Source: Arthrobacter sp. H16F315
GTDB taxonomy: Bacteria; Actinomycetota; Actinomycetes; Actinomycetales; Micrococcaceae
NCBI RefSeq assembly: GCF_024124825.1
Contig: NZ_JAMXSS010000002.1
Location: 372,001 to 436,000, forward strand
Direction: 5' to 3'
Length of the DNA: 64,000 bases
Both the position numbers and the translations under genes were made by a program. This document shows, in pieces, positions 9,335-17,838 of the stretch (position 1 is its first letter; every line of letters begins with the position of its first letter). The notes beneath the pieces are model-generated. The model had not been told where the DNA came from, searched no databases, and saw only the letters and a program-made list of their open reading frames with translations.

Positions 9335-10792
9335 ATGACGGCACAGCAAAAACAGGAATTCGATGTCATTGTGATCGGCGCCGGTGCCGTGGGCGAGAAC
9401 GTGGCGGAACGTGTGGTCCGGGGCGGGCTGACCGCAGTACTGATCGAGGCGGAACTCGTCGGCGGCGAATGCTCCTACTGGGCTTGTATGCCTTCCAAGG
9501 CGCTGCTGCGTCCGGGTACCGCCCTGCACGGCACCCAGACCGTTCCCGGCGCAGCGGAAGCAGTCACCCGCACCCTGGACGTAGCCGCCGTCCTGAAGCG
9601 CCGCGACTCCTTTACGTCCAACTGGCAGGACGACGGCCAGGTCACCTGGGTAGCGGACGCCGGGATCGAACTCATCCGCGGCCATGGCTGGATCACCGGC
9701 AGCCGCAGCGTTGAGGTCGCGGGACTGGACGGCAACGGATACACGCTCACGGCGCGGCACGCAGTGGTGGTGGCAACCGGGTCCGCACCAACCGTGCCGC
9801 CGCTCGAAGGCCTGTCCCAGGTGGATTACTGGACCACCCGCGAAGCAACGTCCGCGAAGGTCATCCCGGAGCGGCTGGCGGTGCTCGGCGGCGGCGTGGC
9901 CGGCACCGAACTCGCCCAGGCCTTCGCCCGGCTGGGCTCCGCCGTGACAGTGGTGGCCCGCGGCAGCCTGCTCGGCTCTTTCCCGGCGGAGGCAAGCTCC
10001 CTGGTCGCTGCCGGACTGCGTGCGGACGGCGTCGATCTCCGCCTGCACACCGGAACCAAAAGCGTCCGGGAAAACAGCGACGGCTCGCTCACCCTCGAGC
10101 TGGCGGGCGGCAGTTCCGTGACAGCCGACAAAGTCCTGGTCACCACCGGCCGGCATCCGGCCCTGGCAGGGATTGGACTGGAAAGTGTTGGCCTTGTCGC
10201 CGCGGACGGCAAAGGTCTCCGGCTGAGCACCGACTCCACCGGCCTGGTCACGGGTTTGGCCGGGAACGGCGAGGACCCGTGGCTCTACGCCGTCGGCGAT
10301 GCAGCGGGCAAGGTCATGCTGACTCATCAAGGCAAGTATGAGGCCCGGGCCACCGGCGATGCGATTGCCGCCCGCGCCAAAGGCGAGCTCACAGGCGATC
10401 CGGCCCCGTGGAGCCGCTTCGCCCAGACAGCAGACGAGCACGCCGTCCCCAATGTCGTTTTCACGGATCCCGAACTGGCGAGTGTGGGCCGGAGTGTGGA
10501 CCAGGCCCACAAGGACGGCTACCGCGCCACTTCCGTGCAGCTGCCCATCCAGGTGGCCGGTTCCGCGCTCCACGCCGAGCACTATGAGGGCTGGGCCCAG
10601 CTGGTGATCGATGAAGAGCGCACGGTCCTGCTCGGCGCCACGTTCGCGGGACCGGACGTGGCCGAACTGCTGCACGCCGCGACCATTGCCATAGTCGGAG
10701 AAGTTCCGCTGGACCGGCTCTGGCATGCCGTCCCGTCCTACCCCACCATCAGTGAGGTGTGGCTCCGGCTGCTCGAAGCGTACGGCCTGTGA
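9335..10792 (+). CDS. Pyridine nucleotide-disulfide oxidoreductase family flavoprotein
   Basis: A 485-aa FAD/NAD(P)-dependent oxidoreductase of the dihydrolipoamide dehydrogenase/mercuric reductase group. The FAD fingerprint VIVIGAGAVGENVAE is near residue 13. The redox-active pair is a CX4C (Cys46, Cys51, in GGECSYWACMPSK), the NAD fold follows VLGGGVAGTELAQ, and the second FAD motif is LYAVGDA. The C-terminal dimer domain ends in SYPTISE: where classical disulfide reductases have the His of HPTxxE there is Tyr469, so the usual acid-base dyad is missing. Substrate unknown. Its stop codon lies inside an 18-bp palindrome. Confidence 0.85.
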   Translation: MTAQQKQEFDVIVIGAGAVGENVAERVVRGGLTAVLIEAELVGGECSYWACMPSKALLRPGTALHGTQTVPGAAEAVTRTLDVAAVLKRRDSFTSNWQDDGQVTWVADAGIELIRGHGWITGSRSVEVAGLDGNGYTLTARHAVVVATGSAPTVPPLEGLSQVDYWTTREATSAKVIPERLAVLGGGVAGTELAQAFARLGSAVTVVARGSLLGSFPAEASSLVAAGLRADGVDLRLHTGTKSVRENSDGSLTLELAGGSSVTADKVLVTTGRHPALAGIGLESVGLVAADGKGLRLSTDSTGLVTGLAGNGEDPWLYAVGDAAGKVMLTHQGKYEARATGDAIAARAKGELTGDPAPWSRFAQTADEHAVPNVVFTDPELASVGRSVDQAHKDGYRATSVQLPIQVAGSALHAEHYEGWAQLVIDEERTVLLGATFAGPDVAELLHAATIAIVGEVPLDRLWHAVPSYPTISEVWLRLLEAYGL

Positions 10793-10805
10793 TCAGTTGA
10801 TCACA
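10788..10805. promoter_or_regulatory. Perfect 18-bp palindrome, candidate operator
   Basis: TGTGATCA-GT-TGATCACA, two 8-base arms around GT. It overlaps the stop codon of the flavoprotein gene and lies 17 bp before a second palindrome upstream of the ABC-like operon. The spacing is not that of a CRP site. Confidence 0.45.
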
Positions 10806-10822
10806 CGGGAGGATTCTTATTT

Positions 10823-10840
10823 GAACTGACCAGTCAGTTC
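10823..10840. promoter_or_regulatory. Candidate operator for the TetR repressor of this operon
   Basis: GAACTGAC-CA-GTCAGTTC, a perfect 8+2+8 palindrome. TTGAAC (10822-10827) could be a -35 element, so a bound repressor would cover the promoter. The operon ends with a TetR gene, and such repressors usually act on their own operon. Confidence 0.6.
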
Positions 10841-10877
10841 AGTTAGCCTTGGAGGAGACCCGACCCGAAAGGCTTAT

Positions 10878-11681
10878 ATGCTCTCCGCGCAACACCTCCA
10901 GGTGAACGGCCGCCGGAATGACCTGCTTCCGCCCACCTCCCTTGAGGTGCTCCCCGGGGAGCTGCTTCTGGTGGAAGGCGACGGCCAGGACCAGCGGACC
11001 GCACTCGCGCTCACACTCAGCGGCCGGATGAGGCCCTCCGGCGGAGTGCTCAGCTGGGACGGCAACCCCAAGATCAAGCGCCTCCGCCTGGCCAGCTCCC
11101 TGGTGGACTCCCCGGGTGTCAACGAGCCCGAACAGCACCTCAGCGTGGGCGATCTGGTCACCGAGGACCTGGCGCTTGTCCCCCGGCGTTATCGCGGAGC
11201 GCTGCTCAGCAAACCCTGGCTCAAGGTCAACCGCTTCGAGGACATCGCCGATCTGTGGACCGAGGAGATTCCGGCCCGGCGGCGCGTCGAACTTCTCACC
11301 GCACTGGCCTTGGCGAATCCCCGCACGGATCTCTTGGTCATCGACTCCCCGGACCGGCACAGTGCAGATCCCGGCGACTGGCTGCCCCGGCTGCAGGAAC
11401 TGGCGTACGACGGCGGACGGCCGCTCGCCGTCGTCGCGACGGTCGCAGCGCTTCCGGTCGGCTGGACCGGACCCTTCGCCGCCATTGGGAACGCCGTTGA
11501 GGCTGCGCCCGCAGCGGCACCGCCGGCGGTGGCACCGGCGGCGGTGGCACCGGCGGCGGTGGCACCGGCGGCGGTGGCACCAGCTGACGCCGACACGTCG
11601 GACACTCGGAGAATGGACAACCCTCCCGGAAAGCACCGGGACCACCCATCAATCCTGCTCGAAACCGAGGACTCACAGTGA
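10878..11681 (+). CDS. ABC-transporter ATPase-like protein with degenerate nucleotide-binding motifs
   Basis: A 267-aa protein with the outline of an ABC ATPase: an N-terminal beta region, a Walker B-like DLLVIDSPD (151-159), and AALALANPRT-type spacing before it. The Walker A position reads EGDGQDQRTA (33-42) and lacks the conserved Gly-Lys-Ser/Thr, so ATP hydrolysis is doubtful. A clear LSGGQ signature is also absent; RRRVELL stands in that place. The C-terminus holds four AVAPA-type repeats encoded by a 15-bp tandem repeat. It overlaps the next gene (YhgE/Pip) by 4 bp, so it is probably a partner of that membrane protein. Confidence 0.75.
   Translation: MLSAQHLQVNGRRNDLLPPTSLEVLPGELLLVEGDGQDQRTALALTLSGRMRPSGGVLSWDGNPKIKRLRLASSLVDSPGVNEPEQHLSVGDLVTEDLALVPRRYRGALLSKPWLKVNRFEDIADLWTEEIPARRRVELLTALALANPRTDLLVIDSPDRHSADPGDWLPRLQELAYDGGRPLAVVATVAALPVGWTGPFAAIGNAVEAAPAAAPPAVAPAAVAPAAVAPAAVAPADADTSDTRRMDNPPGKHRDHPSILLETEDSQ
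11526..11585 (+). repeat. 15-bp tandem repeat, four copies, inside the ABC-like gene
   Basis: GCGGTGGCAC begins at 11526, 11541, 11556 and 11571 with a constant 15-bp period. It encodes an Ala/Val/Pro linker and could change copy number by slippage without breaking the frame. Confidence 0.85.
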
Positions 11682-13726
11682 CTGTTCTGCGGCTGGCCCG
11701 CTCCGAACTCAAGCGTATGACCGGCGGACTCCTGCCGAAGCTGACCATCCTTGCCCTGACCCTGGTGCCGTTGCTCTATGGCGCGGTGTATCTGTACGCC
11801 AACTGGGATCCCTATGGGAACCTGGACCAGATCGACGCCGCCCTGGTGGTCGAGGACACGGGGGCGGCCGCCAGCGACGGAACCCGGCTGGAAACCGGAA
11901 AGACGGTCGCGGACAGCCTGGTCGAGGCCCACGTCTTCAACTGGCAGACCGTAGCCACTGCCGAAGAAGCAGACCAGGGCGTGAACAGCGGCAAGTACTC
12001 GTTCGCGCTCAAGATTCCCAAGGACTTCTCGGCCAATCTCGTCTCGCCGGGCAGCTTTGACGCCGCGAACCAGGCGATGCTGAATGTCACCACCAACGAT
12101 GCCAACAGCTATGTGCTCAGCACCGTTGTGGACAAGCTGACCACCGCCGTGCACTCAACGGTGGCCAAGGAGGTGGGCGAGGAAACGGCCAACGAACTGC
12201 TGACCGGCTTTGGCACCATCCACACCCAGATGGTCAAGGCGTCCGACGGCGCCGGGCAAGTCGCCGGCGGAGTCGCCAAGCTCCGCGAGGGGGCGTTCGC
12301 CCTCCACCAGGGCACAGGCGATCTCAAGAGCGGCGCCGCCGAGCTCTACGCCGGCCAGCTCAAACTCCGGGACGGGGCCACCGCCCTCAGCGCCGGGGCG
12401 GGCCAGCTCAGCAGCGGACTGTCCCAGCTCAAGGACAAAACCGCCACCTTGCCTGCCGATTCCCGGACCCTGGCCGACGGCGCGGCGCAGATCGCCGCCG
12501 GAAACGCGGCGCTGAACACGAAGGTGCAGGGACTCGCAGGGCAGCTGGCAGCCACCGAGCAGGCGACCGCCCAGGCCCAGCGCGGCCGCGTCCTCGCGTC
12601 CAATGACCGGCTCGTCGCGGCCGGCAGCATCACTCCGGCCCAGGCCGATCTCATCCTCGCGGACTTCGACGCAAATGCCGCCCCGCCGGCCTCCCCGGGA
12701 CCTGCGGCCGCGTTCAAGTCAGCCGCAGGGCAGATCCAGCAGCTGGCGGACGGCTCAGCGGCTGTCAGCGCAGGAGCGTCCCGGCTTGCGGAAGCAACCC
12801 CGGCCCTCGGCCGCGCCATTAGCCAGTCATCCACCGGCGCGGACCAGCTCGCCGCCGGCGCGTCCGGCCTCGCCGCCGGTGAGCAAAGCGCCCTGGACGG
12901 TGCCGCAAAACTCTCCGGAGGTGCGCAAACACTCGACGACGGTGCCGCGCAGCTGGAAAGTGGAACGGCGACGGCAGCCGACGGCGCGGGCACCCTCGCC
13001 GCCGAACTCGCCAAGGGTGCCGGCCAGGTCCCGAACCCCAACGACTCCCAAAAAAGCAGCCTGTCCAAGGTGATCGCTGACCCCGTGGCGGTCAGCAACG
13101 TCTCGCAGGCCAAGGCCGCTTCCTATGGTGCGGGCCTGGCCCCGTTCTTCCTGACGCTGGCACTATGGATCGGGATATTTATGCTGGTCCAGGCCATGCG
13201 GCCGATCACCCAGCGGGCGCTGGCATCCAACGCCCCGTCGTGGAAGATCGCCGTAGGCGGCTGGCTGCCCTTCCTGGCCGTCGCGGTGGTCCAGGCAAGC
13301 CTGCTCACCCTCGTGGTCGACGTCGGGCTGGGCCTCAACCCCGTTCATCCCGTCCTGATGTGGTTGTTTATGCTGGCTGCCGCGATGGCCTTCACCGCCA
13401 TCATCCAGGGTGTGGTGGCACTGCTGGGAACTCCGGGGAAATTTGTGGTCCTTGTCCTTCTGGTCCTGCAGCTGGTCTCCTCCGGCGGAACTTTCCCCTG
13501 GCAGACCACTCCCCCGCCGCTGCACGTTGTCCACGAGGTCCTGCCAATGGGGTACGTGGTGTCCGGAATGCGGCACCTGATCTACGGCGCCGACCTGTCA
13601 ATGATCGTGCCCACGGCGGCGGGCCTGCTTGGTTACACCGTGCTGGGGGCGGCGCTGTCCACGCTGGCCGTTCACAAGCACAAGTTCTGGACCCTCAAGA
13701 CCCTGAAACCGGAGATCACAGTATGA
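11678..13726 (+). CDS. YhgE/Pip-family membrane protein, ABC-2 permease-like
   Basis: 682 aa. One N-terminal membrane segment (LTILALTLVPLLYGAVYL) is followed by a long extracytoplasmic part with repeated Gly/Ala/Ser heptad-like units (for example GAGQLSSGLSQL, DGAAQIAAG), then five C-terminal membrane helices resembling ABC-2 permeases. This is the YhgE/Pip architecture, which includes phage-infection proteins and type VII-related factors; substrates are generally unknown. It overlaps the ATPase-like gene before it and the TetR gene after it (ATGA), so the three form one operon. Confidence 0.88.
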   Translation: MTVLRLARSELKRMTGGLLPKLTILALTLVPLLYGAVYLYANWDPYGNLDQIDAALVVEDTGAAASDGTRLETGKTVADSLVEAHVFNWQTVATAEEADQGVNSGKYSFALKIPKDFSANLVSPGSFDAANQAMLNVTTNDANSYVLSTVVDKLTTAVHSTVAKEVGEETANELLTGFGTIHTQMVKASDGAGQVAGGVAKLREGAFALHQGTGDLKSGAAELYAGQLKLRDGATALSAGAGQLSSGLSQLKDKTATLPADSRTLADGAAQIAAGNAALNTKVQGLAGQLAATEQATAQAQRGRVLASNDRLVAAGSITPAQADLILADFDANAAPPASPGPAAAFKSAAGQIQQLADGSAAVSAGASRLAEATPALGRAISQSSTGADQLAAGASGLAAGEQSALDGAAKLSGGAQTLDDGAAQLESGTATAADGAGTLAAELAKGAGQVPNPNDSQKSSLSKVIADPVAVSNVSQAKAASYGAGLAPFFLTLALWIGIFMLVQAMRPITQRALASNAPSWKIAVGGWLPFLAVAVVQASLLTLVVDVGLGLNPVHPVLMWLFMLAAAMAFTAIIQGVVALLGTPGKFVVLVLLVLQLVSSGGTFPWQTTPPPLHVVHEVLPMGYVVSGMRHLIYGADLSMIVPTAAGLLGYTVLGAALSTLAVHKHKFWTLKTLKPEITV

Positions 13727-14340
13727 GCGCAGTGGAGTCCGGCGACAAGAAGCTCCGCCCCGGACGGACCAATGCCACCAAGCAGAAGCTGTTCGAGGCC
13801 TCGATGGAGCTGATCGGCGAACGCGGGGCCGCCGGCGTCACAGTGGATGAGATTGCTGCGGCGGCCGGCGTCTCCAAAGGCACCGTGTACTACAACTTCG
13901 GCAGCAAGTCCGATCTGATTGCCCAGTTGCTCCGCTACGGCGTGGACATCCTGCTGACCGGGCTACTCAGCGTCCGGGATGAATCCGGGGACCCGTTGGA
14001 GCAAATGGACGTTATGATCGGCCGGGCCATGGACTTTATGGCTGAATACCCCTCCTTCGCGAGGCTGTGGGTCAGCGAGAACTGGCGTACCCCAAGTGAA
14101 TGGCAGGAGACGTTCGCCGAGCTCCGCGGACGGCTGCTGGAAGTGGTCGGAGCGGCGATCGATGCGGTGGCGGCCGTCTACCCGGTGGATCCTTCCGTGT
14201 CCCGCGGCAGCCTGGAGACCGCCATCCTGGGGGCCTGCTTCGTAGTGGGCCTGGACCGGCAGGCCTACAATCCGGAGCGGACCCGCGAGCAAAGCGTCGG
14301 CGCCATTATGACCTCCATGCGCGGCTACGTTGCAAAGTAG
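13723..14340 (+). CDS. TetR/AcrR-family transcriptional regulator
   Basis: 205 aa, ATG overlapping the stop of the YhgE/Pip gene. The N-terminal HTH is clear: VTVDEIAAAAGVSKGTVYYN. The C-terminal ligand domain is of the kind often found with YhgE/Pip operons. It is expected to repress its own operon, probably through the palindrome at 10823-10840. The ligand is unknown. Confidence 0.9.
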   Translation: MSAVESGDKKLRPGRTNATKQKLFEASMELIGERGAAGVTVDEIAAAAGVSKGTVYYNFGSKSDLIAQLLRYGVDILLTGLLSVRDESGDPLEQMDVMIGRAMDFMAEYPSFARLWVSENWRTPSEWQETFAELRGRLLEVVGAAIDAVAAVYPVDPSVSRGSLETAILGACFVVGLDRQAYNPERTREQSVGAIMTSMRGYVAK

Positions 14341-14364
14341 CCCCGCTCGGGGATGATGATTCAC

Positions 14365-15042
14365 ATGGGCCACATGAGTAACAGCGGCAAGTTTGCCATC
14401 GGTGCGTTTCTCGCCGCGCTGGCGCTCCTGGCGTTGGCCGGCGTCACACTCCACGAAACGGTGTTCCTGTGGTTCCTGGCGGCCGCCGGGGCAGCCTATG
14501 TGGCCTGCGTTTCCGAGGTGGTCATCCGCCGGCGGCACCGGACGCTGGCAGCCAGCGGGATTGGGAGCATGCTGTTTATCGCCTTCGGCATAGCGTTCCT
14601 GCGACAGTGGGGATTGGCCTTCAACGCTGATCCGGATGCGATGTCGGCTCCGGTGGATTCGGACCACCCGGACCTGTACTTCTACCTCGCCGCCGCGGCC
14701 GGCGCAGCTACCTTGCTGCTGCTGGTTGCCGGAACCGTCCTGCCGGGCCGGGGCAGGCGACCGCGGCCCCGCGGTTCCGTTCCCGGCCGCCGTCCGGCGG
14801 CCGCGCGGGGCACCGCTTCCAAAGCCCCGGCCGGCCGCCGCGCACCCTCCCGGACTGCCAGCCCGCGGCCGGCGCCACGGTCCGCAGCGCCGCCGGCACG
14901 CGCTCCTGCCCCGCGGCCTGCTGTCCCGGGAGCCAGGCGTCCGGCCCCCTCCGCCGGGCGAACCACCGGCACAAAGTCCGTTGCCAAAGGCCCCGCCAAA
15001 TCAGTGGAACGCACCTCGGCACGGTCGTCGACGCGCCGCTGA
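14365..15042 (+). CDS. Hypothetical membrane protein with basic Pro/Arg/Ala-rich tail
   Basis: About 225 aa. Four hydrophobic segments (for example FAIGAFLAALALLALAGV and YLAAAAGAATLLLLVAGTVL) are followed by about 95 residues of low-complexity Arg/Pro/Ala sequence. Several in-frame ATGs are possible (14353, 14365, 14374); a GGGGA lies just before them and 14365 is a compromise. No family recognised. It begins 24 bp after the TetR gene and may be read from the same operon. Confidence 0.65.
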   Translation: MGHMSNSGKFAIGAFLAALALLALAGVTLHETVFLWFLAAAGAAYVACVSEVVIRRRHRTLAASGIGSMLFIAFGIAFLRQWGLAFNADPDAMSAPVDSDHPDLYFYLAAAAGAATLLLLVAGTVLPGRGRRPRPRGSVPGRRPAAARGTASKAPAGRRAPSRTASPRPAPRSAAPPARAPAPRPAVPGARRPAPSAGRTTGTKSVAKGPAKSVERTSARSSTRR

Positions 15043-15245
15043 ACTTCGGTGCGCCGGGCCCCGGGCAAATACCCCGGCTCAGCGCAGGACCCCGGGCATG
15101 CCCGGCGGGATGGTATGCCCGGCTCGTGACTGGCCCGTCCGGAACCCGCCGAGGTTCGTCACGGCACGCTGGGTGCAGCGGCAGCCCGGCGTGGGCTTGT
15201 TTCGCGTCCGGAAGAACTGTGGGATGGCTTGGCTTGGGTCGCGGC

Positions 15246-15610
15246 TCAGGGTTCGGAGAATAGCTCGATGAGTCCGTCGATTTCCCGGGCCGCGGTGGTG
15301 GGGTGGCGGAAGTGCTGATGGGGTTCGATGGTGTACTGGGTGCGTCGTCCGACGCGGGTGCGGTGCAGGTACCCTCCGGTTTCCAGGTCCTTGAGGATCT
15401 GCAGGGCTGCACGTGGCGTTATGCCGACTCGTTCGGCGATGTCAGCCACCCGCAGCCGGGGTCCGTCGCCACGGCCAAAAGGACATGCCCGTGGTTCGTG
15501 AGGAAGGTCCAGGCCGCGCGTGGCGACGCGGGCGGCTCGGGCGACGCGGGCGGCTCGGCGCGGATCGTTTGATTCAGGCTCGTATCTGGTCTGCTGGGCG
15601 GAACGGTCAT
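15246..15610 (-). pseudogene. Winged-helix transcriptional regulator, broken by one frameshift
   Basis: The N-terminal part (ATG 15610, preceded by GGAG) reads AAWTFLTNHGHVLLAVATDP, and the C-terminal part in another frame reads VADIAERVGITPRAALQIL and GGYLHRTRVGRRTQYTI. Together they make one small MarR/ArsR-like winged helix of about 121 aa. The break is in the G run 15458-15461 (C on the coding strand); one more base gives TDPRLRVADIAERVG. The N-terminal 30 residues are Pro-rich and poorly conserved. It follows terC on the same strand. Confidence 0.7.
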
Positions 15611-15683
15611 GGATGCTCCTGGCTGACGTGTGCGCTGGCGGGATCGGATTCCGGATGCGGCATAAGCAATAGCGTGTGTCCGC

Positions 15684-16790
15684 TCATCTGCGTTCACCCG
15701 GACCCGGCGCGTCCGCGGAACGGCCGGTGTCCCCGTGGCCGGGAGCATCGGCGGTGGCCGTGGTTGTTGCTTCCGTGCGCTGGCGCGCGCGTCCCCACAG
15801 TGGTTCCAGCTCGGCGATCTCCGCAGCGGAGGCGGTTCCGAACGGGGAGGATGCCGGCGCCTCGGGAGCCTTGCGTTCTTGGCCCCGGGTGGCCCAGAGG
15901 CTGATTCCGATGGACACTCCGAGGATAGTGGCGATGACGGCCAGGGACAGTGGTGTGGGGATGTAGTAGATGTCGATCTTAAGGAGCATCTTGATGCCTA
16001 CCCAGATCAGGACGAGCGCGAGTCCGATCTTGAGGTAGATGAAGCGGTGGATCATGTCAGCGAGTAGGAAGTACATTGCCCGCAGGCCCAGGATGGCGAA
16101 CGCGTTGGCGGTGAAGACCAGGAACACTTCGTCGGTGACGGCGAAGATCGCGGGGATGGAGTCCACGGCGAAGATGATGTCGGTGACCTCAATGAGGGCC
16201 AACACCGCGAGCAGCGGGGTGGCCAGCAGGACGCCGTCCTTGCGGATCAGGAAGCGCTGGCCGTGGAAGTCGTCTGTCATGGGCACACGCCGGCGGAAAA
16301 GTTTCAGTGCCCGGGACTTTTCCGGGTCAAGCATGTCGTTGCGGTGGCGGATCATCCGGTAGCCGGTGATGAGCAGGAACGCTGCAAAGAGGTACAGCAC
16401 CCATTCGGCACTGGCGATGATTACCGCGCCCGCGGCGATGAAAACGCCACGGAAGACCAGGGCGCCGAGGACCCCGAAGAACAGGACCCGGTGCTGGTAT
16501 TCGCGGGGTACCGCGAAGTACGTGAAGATAATTGCCCAGATGAACACGTTGTCGACGGCGAGGGATTTCTCGATCAGGTAGCCGGCGAAGTATTGCTGGC
16601 CAAACTCCTGGCCGTAAATCTGCCAGATCAGGGCGCCGAAACCAACCCCGACGGCAACCCAGACCGCGGACCATAGGGCCGCTTCCCGGACACGGATCAC
16701 GTGTGCGCGGCGGTGGGCAAACAGGTCAACCGCAAGCATCAGGACGATGCAGCCAAGCACAGCCAGCCACGCCCAAAAGGGAACATTCAT
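15684..16790 (-). CDS. TerC-family integral membrane protein, probable manganese exporter (Alx-like)
   Basis: 368 aa with about nine membrane helices. TerC family marks are the acidic helices with EKSLAVDNVFIW (first third) and EVTDIIFAVDSIPAIFAVT (middle). The C-terminal 75 residues are cytoplasmic, low in complexity and Pro/Ala-rich. TerC/Alx proteins are linked to tellurite resistance and, more recently, to Mn(II) export during alkalinisation or secretion. The leader has the hallmarks of a manganese riboswitch, which favours a manganese role here. Confidence 0.92.
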   Translation of the reverse strand: MNVPFWAWLAVLGCIVLMLAVDLFAHRRAHVIRVREAALWSAVWVAVGVGFGALIWQIYGQEFGQQYFAGYLIEKSLAVDNVFIWAIIFTYFAVPREYQHRVLFFGVLGALVFRGVFIAAGAVIIASAEWVLYLFAAFLLITGYRMIRHRNDMLDPEKSRALKLFRRRVPMTDDFHGQRFLIRKDGVLLATPLLAVLALIEVTDIIFAVDSIPAIFAVTDEVFLVFTANAFAILGLRAMYFLLADMIHRFIYLKIGLALVLIWVGIKMLLKIDIYYIPTPLSLAVIATILGVSIGISLWATRGQERKAPEAPASSPFGTASAAEIAELEPLWGRARQRTEATTTATADAPGHGDTGRSADAPGPGERR

Positions 16791-16801
16791 GGGGATACCC
16801 G

Positions 16802-16917
16802 CTTCCAGTCAGCTCTAACCAACCGGAGGTCTTTCCCGGCCCCAAGGGGCCCGCTCCGCCGGGCCGCTCAGGGGCGGCCGGGCTGACGACGAAACATCCA
16901 TGGGATACTCCCCTCCA
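16802..16917 (-). ncRNA. yybP-ykoY (manganese) riboswitch candidate upstream of terC
   Basis: Read on the minus strand, the leader begins with GGGGAGTATCCC (16902-16913), continues with CGTCGTCAGCCCGG, a GC-rich hairpin, then GGCCGGGAAAGACCTCC (ending near 16823). GGGGAGTA near the 5' side, CGTCA, and the A-rich/AGACC loop are the conserved blocks of the Mn(II)-sensing yybP-ykoY class, which often precedes terC/alx genes. The gene starts 11 bases later. Recognised by eye, not by a covariance model. Confidence 0.7.
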
Positions 16918-17037
16918 CGAACAGTGAAACACATTTCACCTGTTGCGGCAATGGCCGGTGGGTTTCCCGGAATCCGGGAGTGACCGCCGCCCGCTGGTGG
17001 CCCGCCGGGTGTTCCCTTTGGCCCGTTGGCCGCTTGG

Positions 17038-17838
17038 CTAGGTGAGTGCCGGGATAATCGCGCCGGAGAAGACCTGCCAGGCCAGCGCGGTCTTGGCGAC
17101 TAGGCTCAGCGTGATGTAGGCCCGCTCGCCGCGCAGATAGTCCCGCCAGCCGCCGACCTGCCGGTACTGCAGCAGCTGGTTTATTGCGAACGTGTTGAAG
17201 AACAGGAACAGCGAAATGATGATCCCGTAGACAAAGGCCGGCGGGGAGGCCTCCGTGGTGGAGCCCGGAGCCAGGAAGTAAATGATGATCACAATCCACG
17301 GCACCACGCCCGCGATCGAGCCAAAGACAAACGGCAGGAACCTTCCGTTGCCGGGTGTTTCGTACTTTTCCTGCAGTGCCCCGAACATGATCATCGCCGC
17401 ATTGACGGCGAAGATCGAGAACAGCGCCGCGATATCCGTGATGCCGGTAATCTGGGCGATCAGCCAGATCATGATCGACGAACTTAGCGAGTACTCGACC
17501 CAGCGGAAGTAGTTGTGATTCGCCTTCAACCCGGCCGCGTAGCGGGGAAAGAACCACGGCGATGAGATGAGGAAATGGAACACGGCAGACAACGCCAGGA
17601 ACGCCACTACTCCCAGACCCACGTTCACATCGAACAGAGTCACCCGCTCAGGCGGCAGCGGAACACCGGGAGGGCCGCTGAGGTAGTCGGCCGTGACCGC
17701 GAAGGTGACCTGGCTGCCCAGCAGGGTCAGTACGTAGGCGAAGCCGAGGGCCTGCACCAGATGCAGGGAGCCGGCCACGATGTTGTATGCCCTCAGCCGG
17801 GAGATCTTCTGATCGGCGGTGCGTACTTTCCGTGCCAT
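17038..17838 (-). CDS. Heliorhodopsin
   Basis: A 266-aa seven-helix retinal protein of the heliorhodopsin family, which sits in the membrane with inverted topology compared with type 1 rhodopsins. The start at ATG 17838 has AAGGAG seven bases upstream; the open frame runs further but that part is not conserved. The last helix reads SLVAKTALAWQVFSG with the retinal Lys249. The third-helix motif EYSLSSSIMIW supplies the counterion Glu115 and the Ser cluster, and His26 and His88 match the family's cytoplasmic-side histidines. No retinal synthesis gene lies in the window. The role is unknown for the family; signalling or enzyme regulation has been proposed. Confidence 0.9.
   Translation of the reverse strand: MARKVRTADQKISRLRAYNIVAGSLHLVQALGFAYVLTLLGSQVTFAVTADYLSGPPGVPLPPERVTLFDVNVGLGVVAFLALSAVFHFLISSPWFFPRYAAGLKANHNYFRWVEYSLSSSIMIWLIAQITGITDIAALFSIFAVNAAMIMFGALQEKYETPGNGRFLPFVFGSIAGVVPWIVIIIYFLAPGSTTEASPPAFVYGIIISLFLFFNTFAINQLLQYRQVGGWRDYLRGERAYITLSLVAKTALAWQVFSGAIIPALT

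Noticed and set aside
10788-10805. CRP/FNR-type binding site
   Set aside because: TGTGA and TCACA are present, but the spacing is 8 bases instead of 6, so it does not fit the CRP consensus.
11526-11585. CRISPR-like repeat
   Set aside because: The 15-bp units are contiguous with no spacers and lie in frame inside a coding region.
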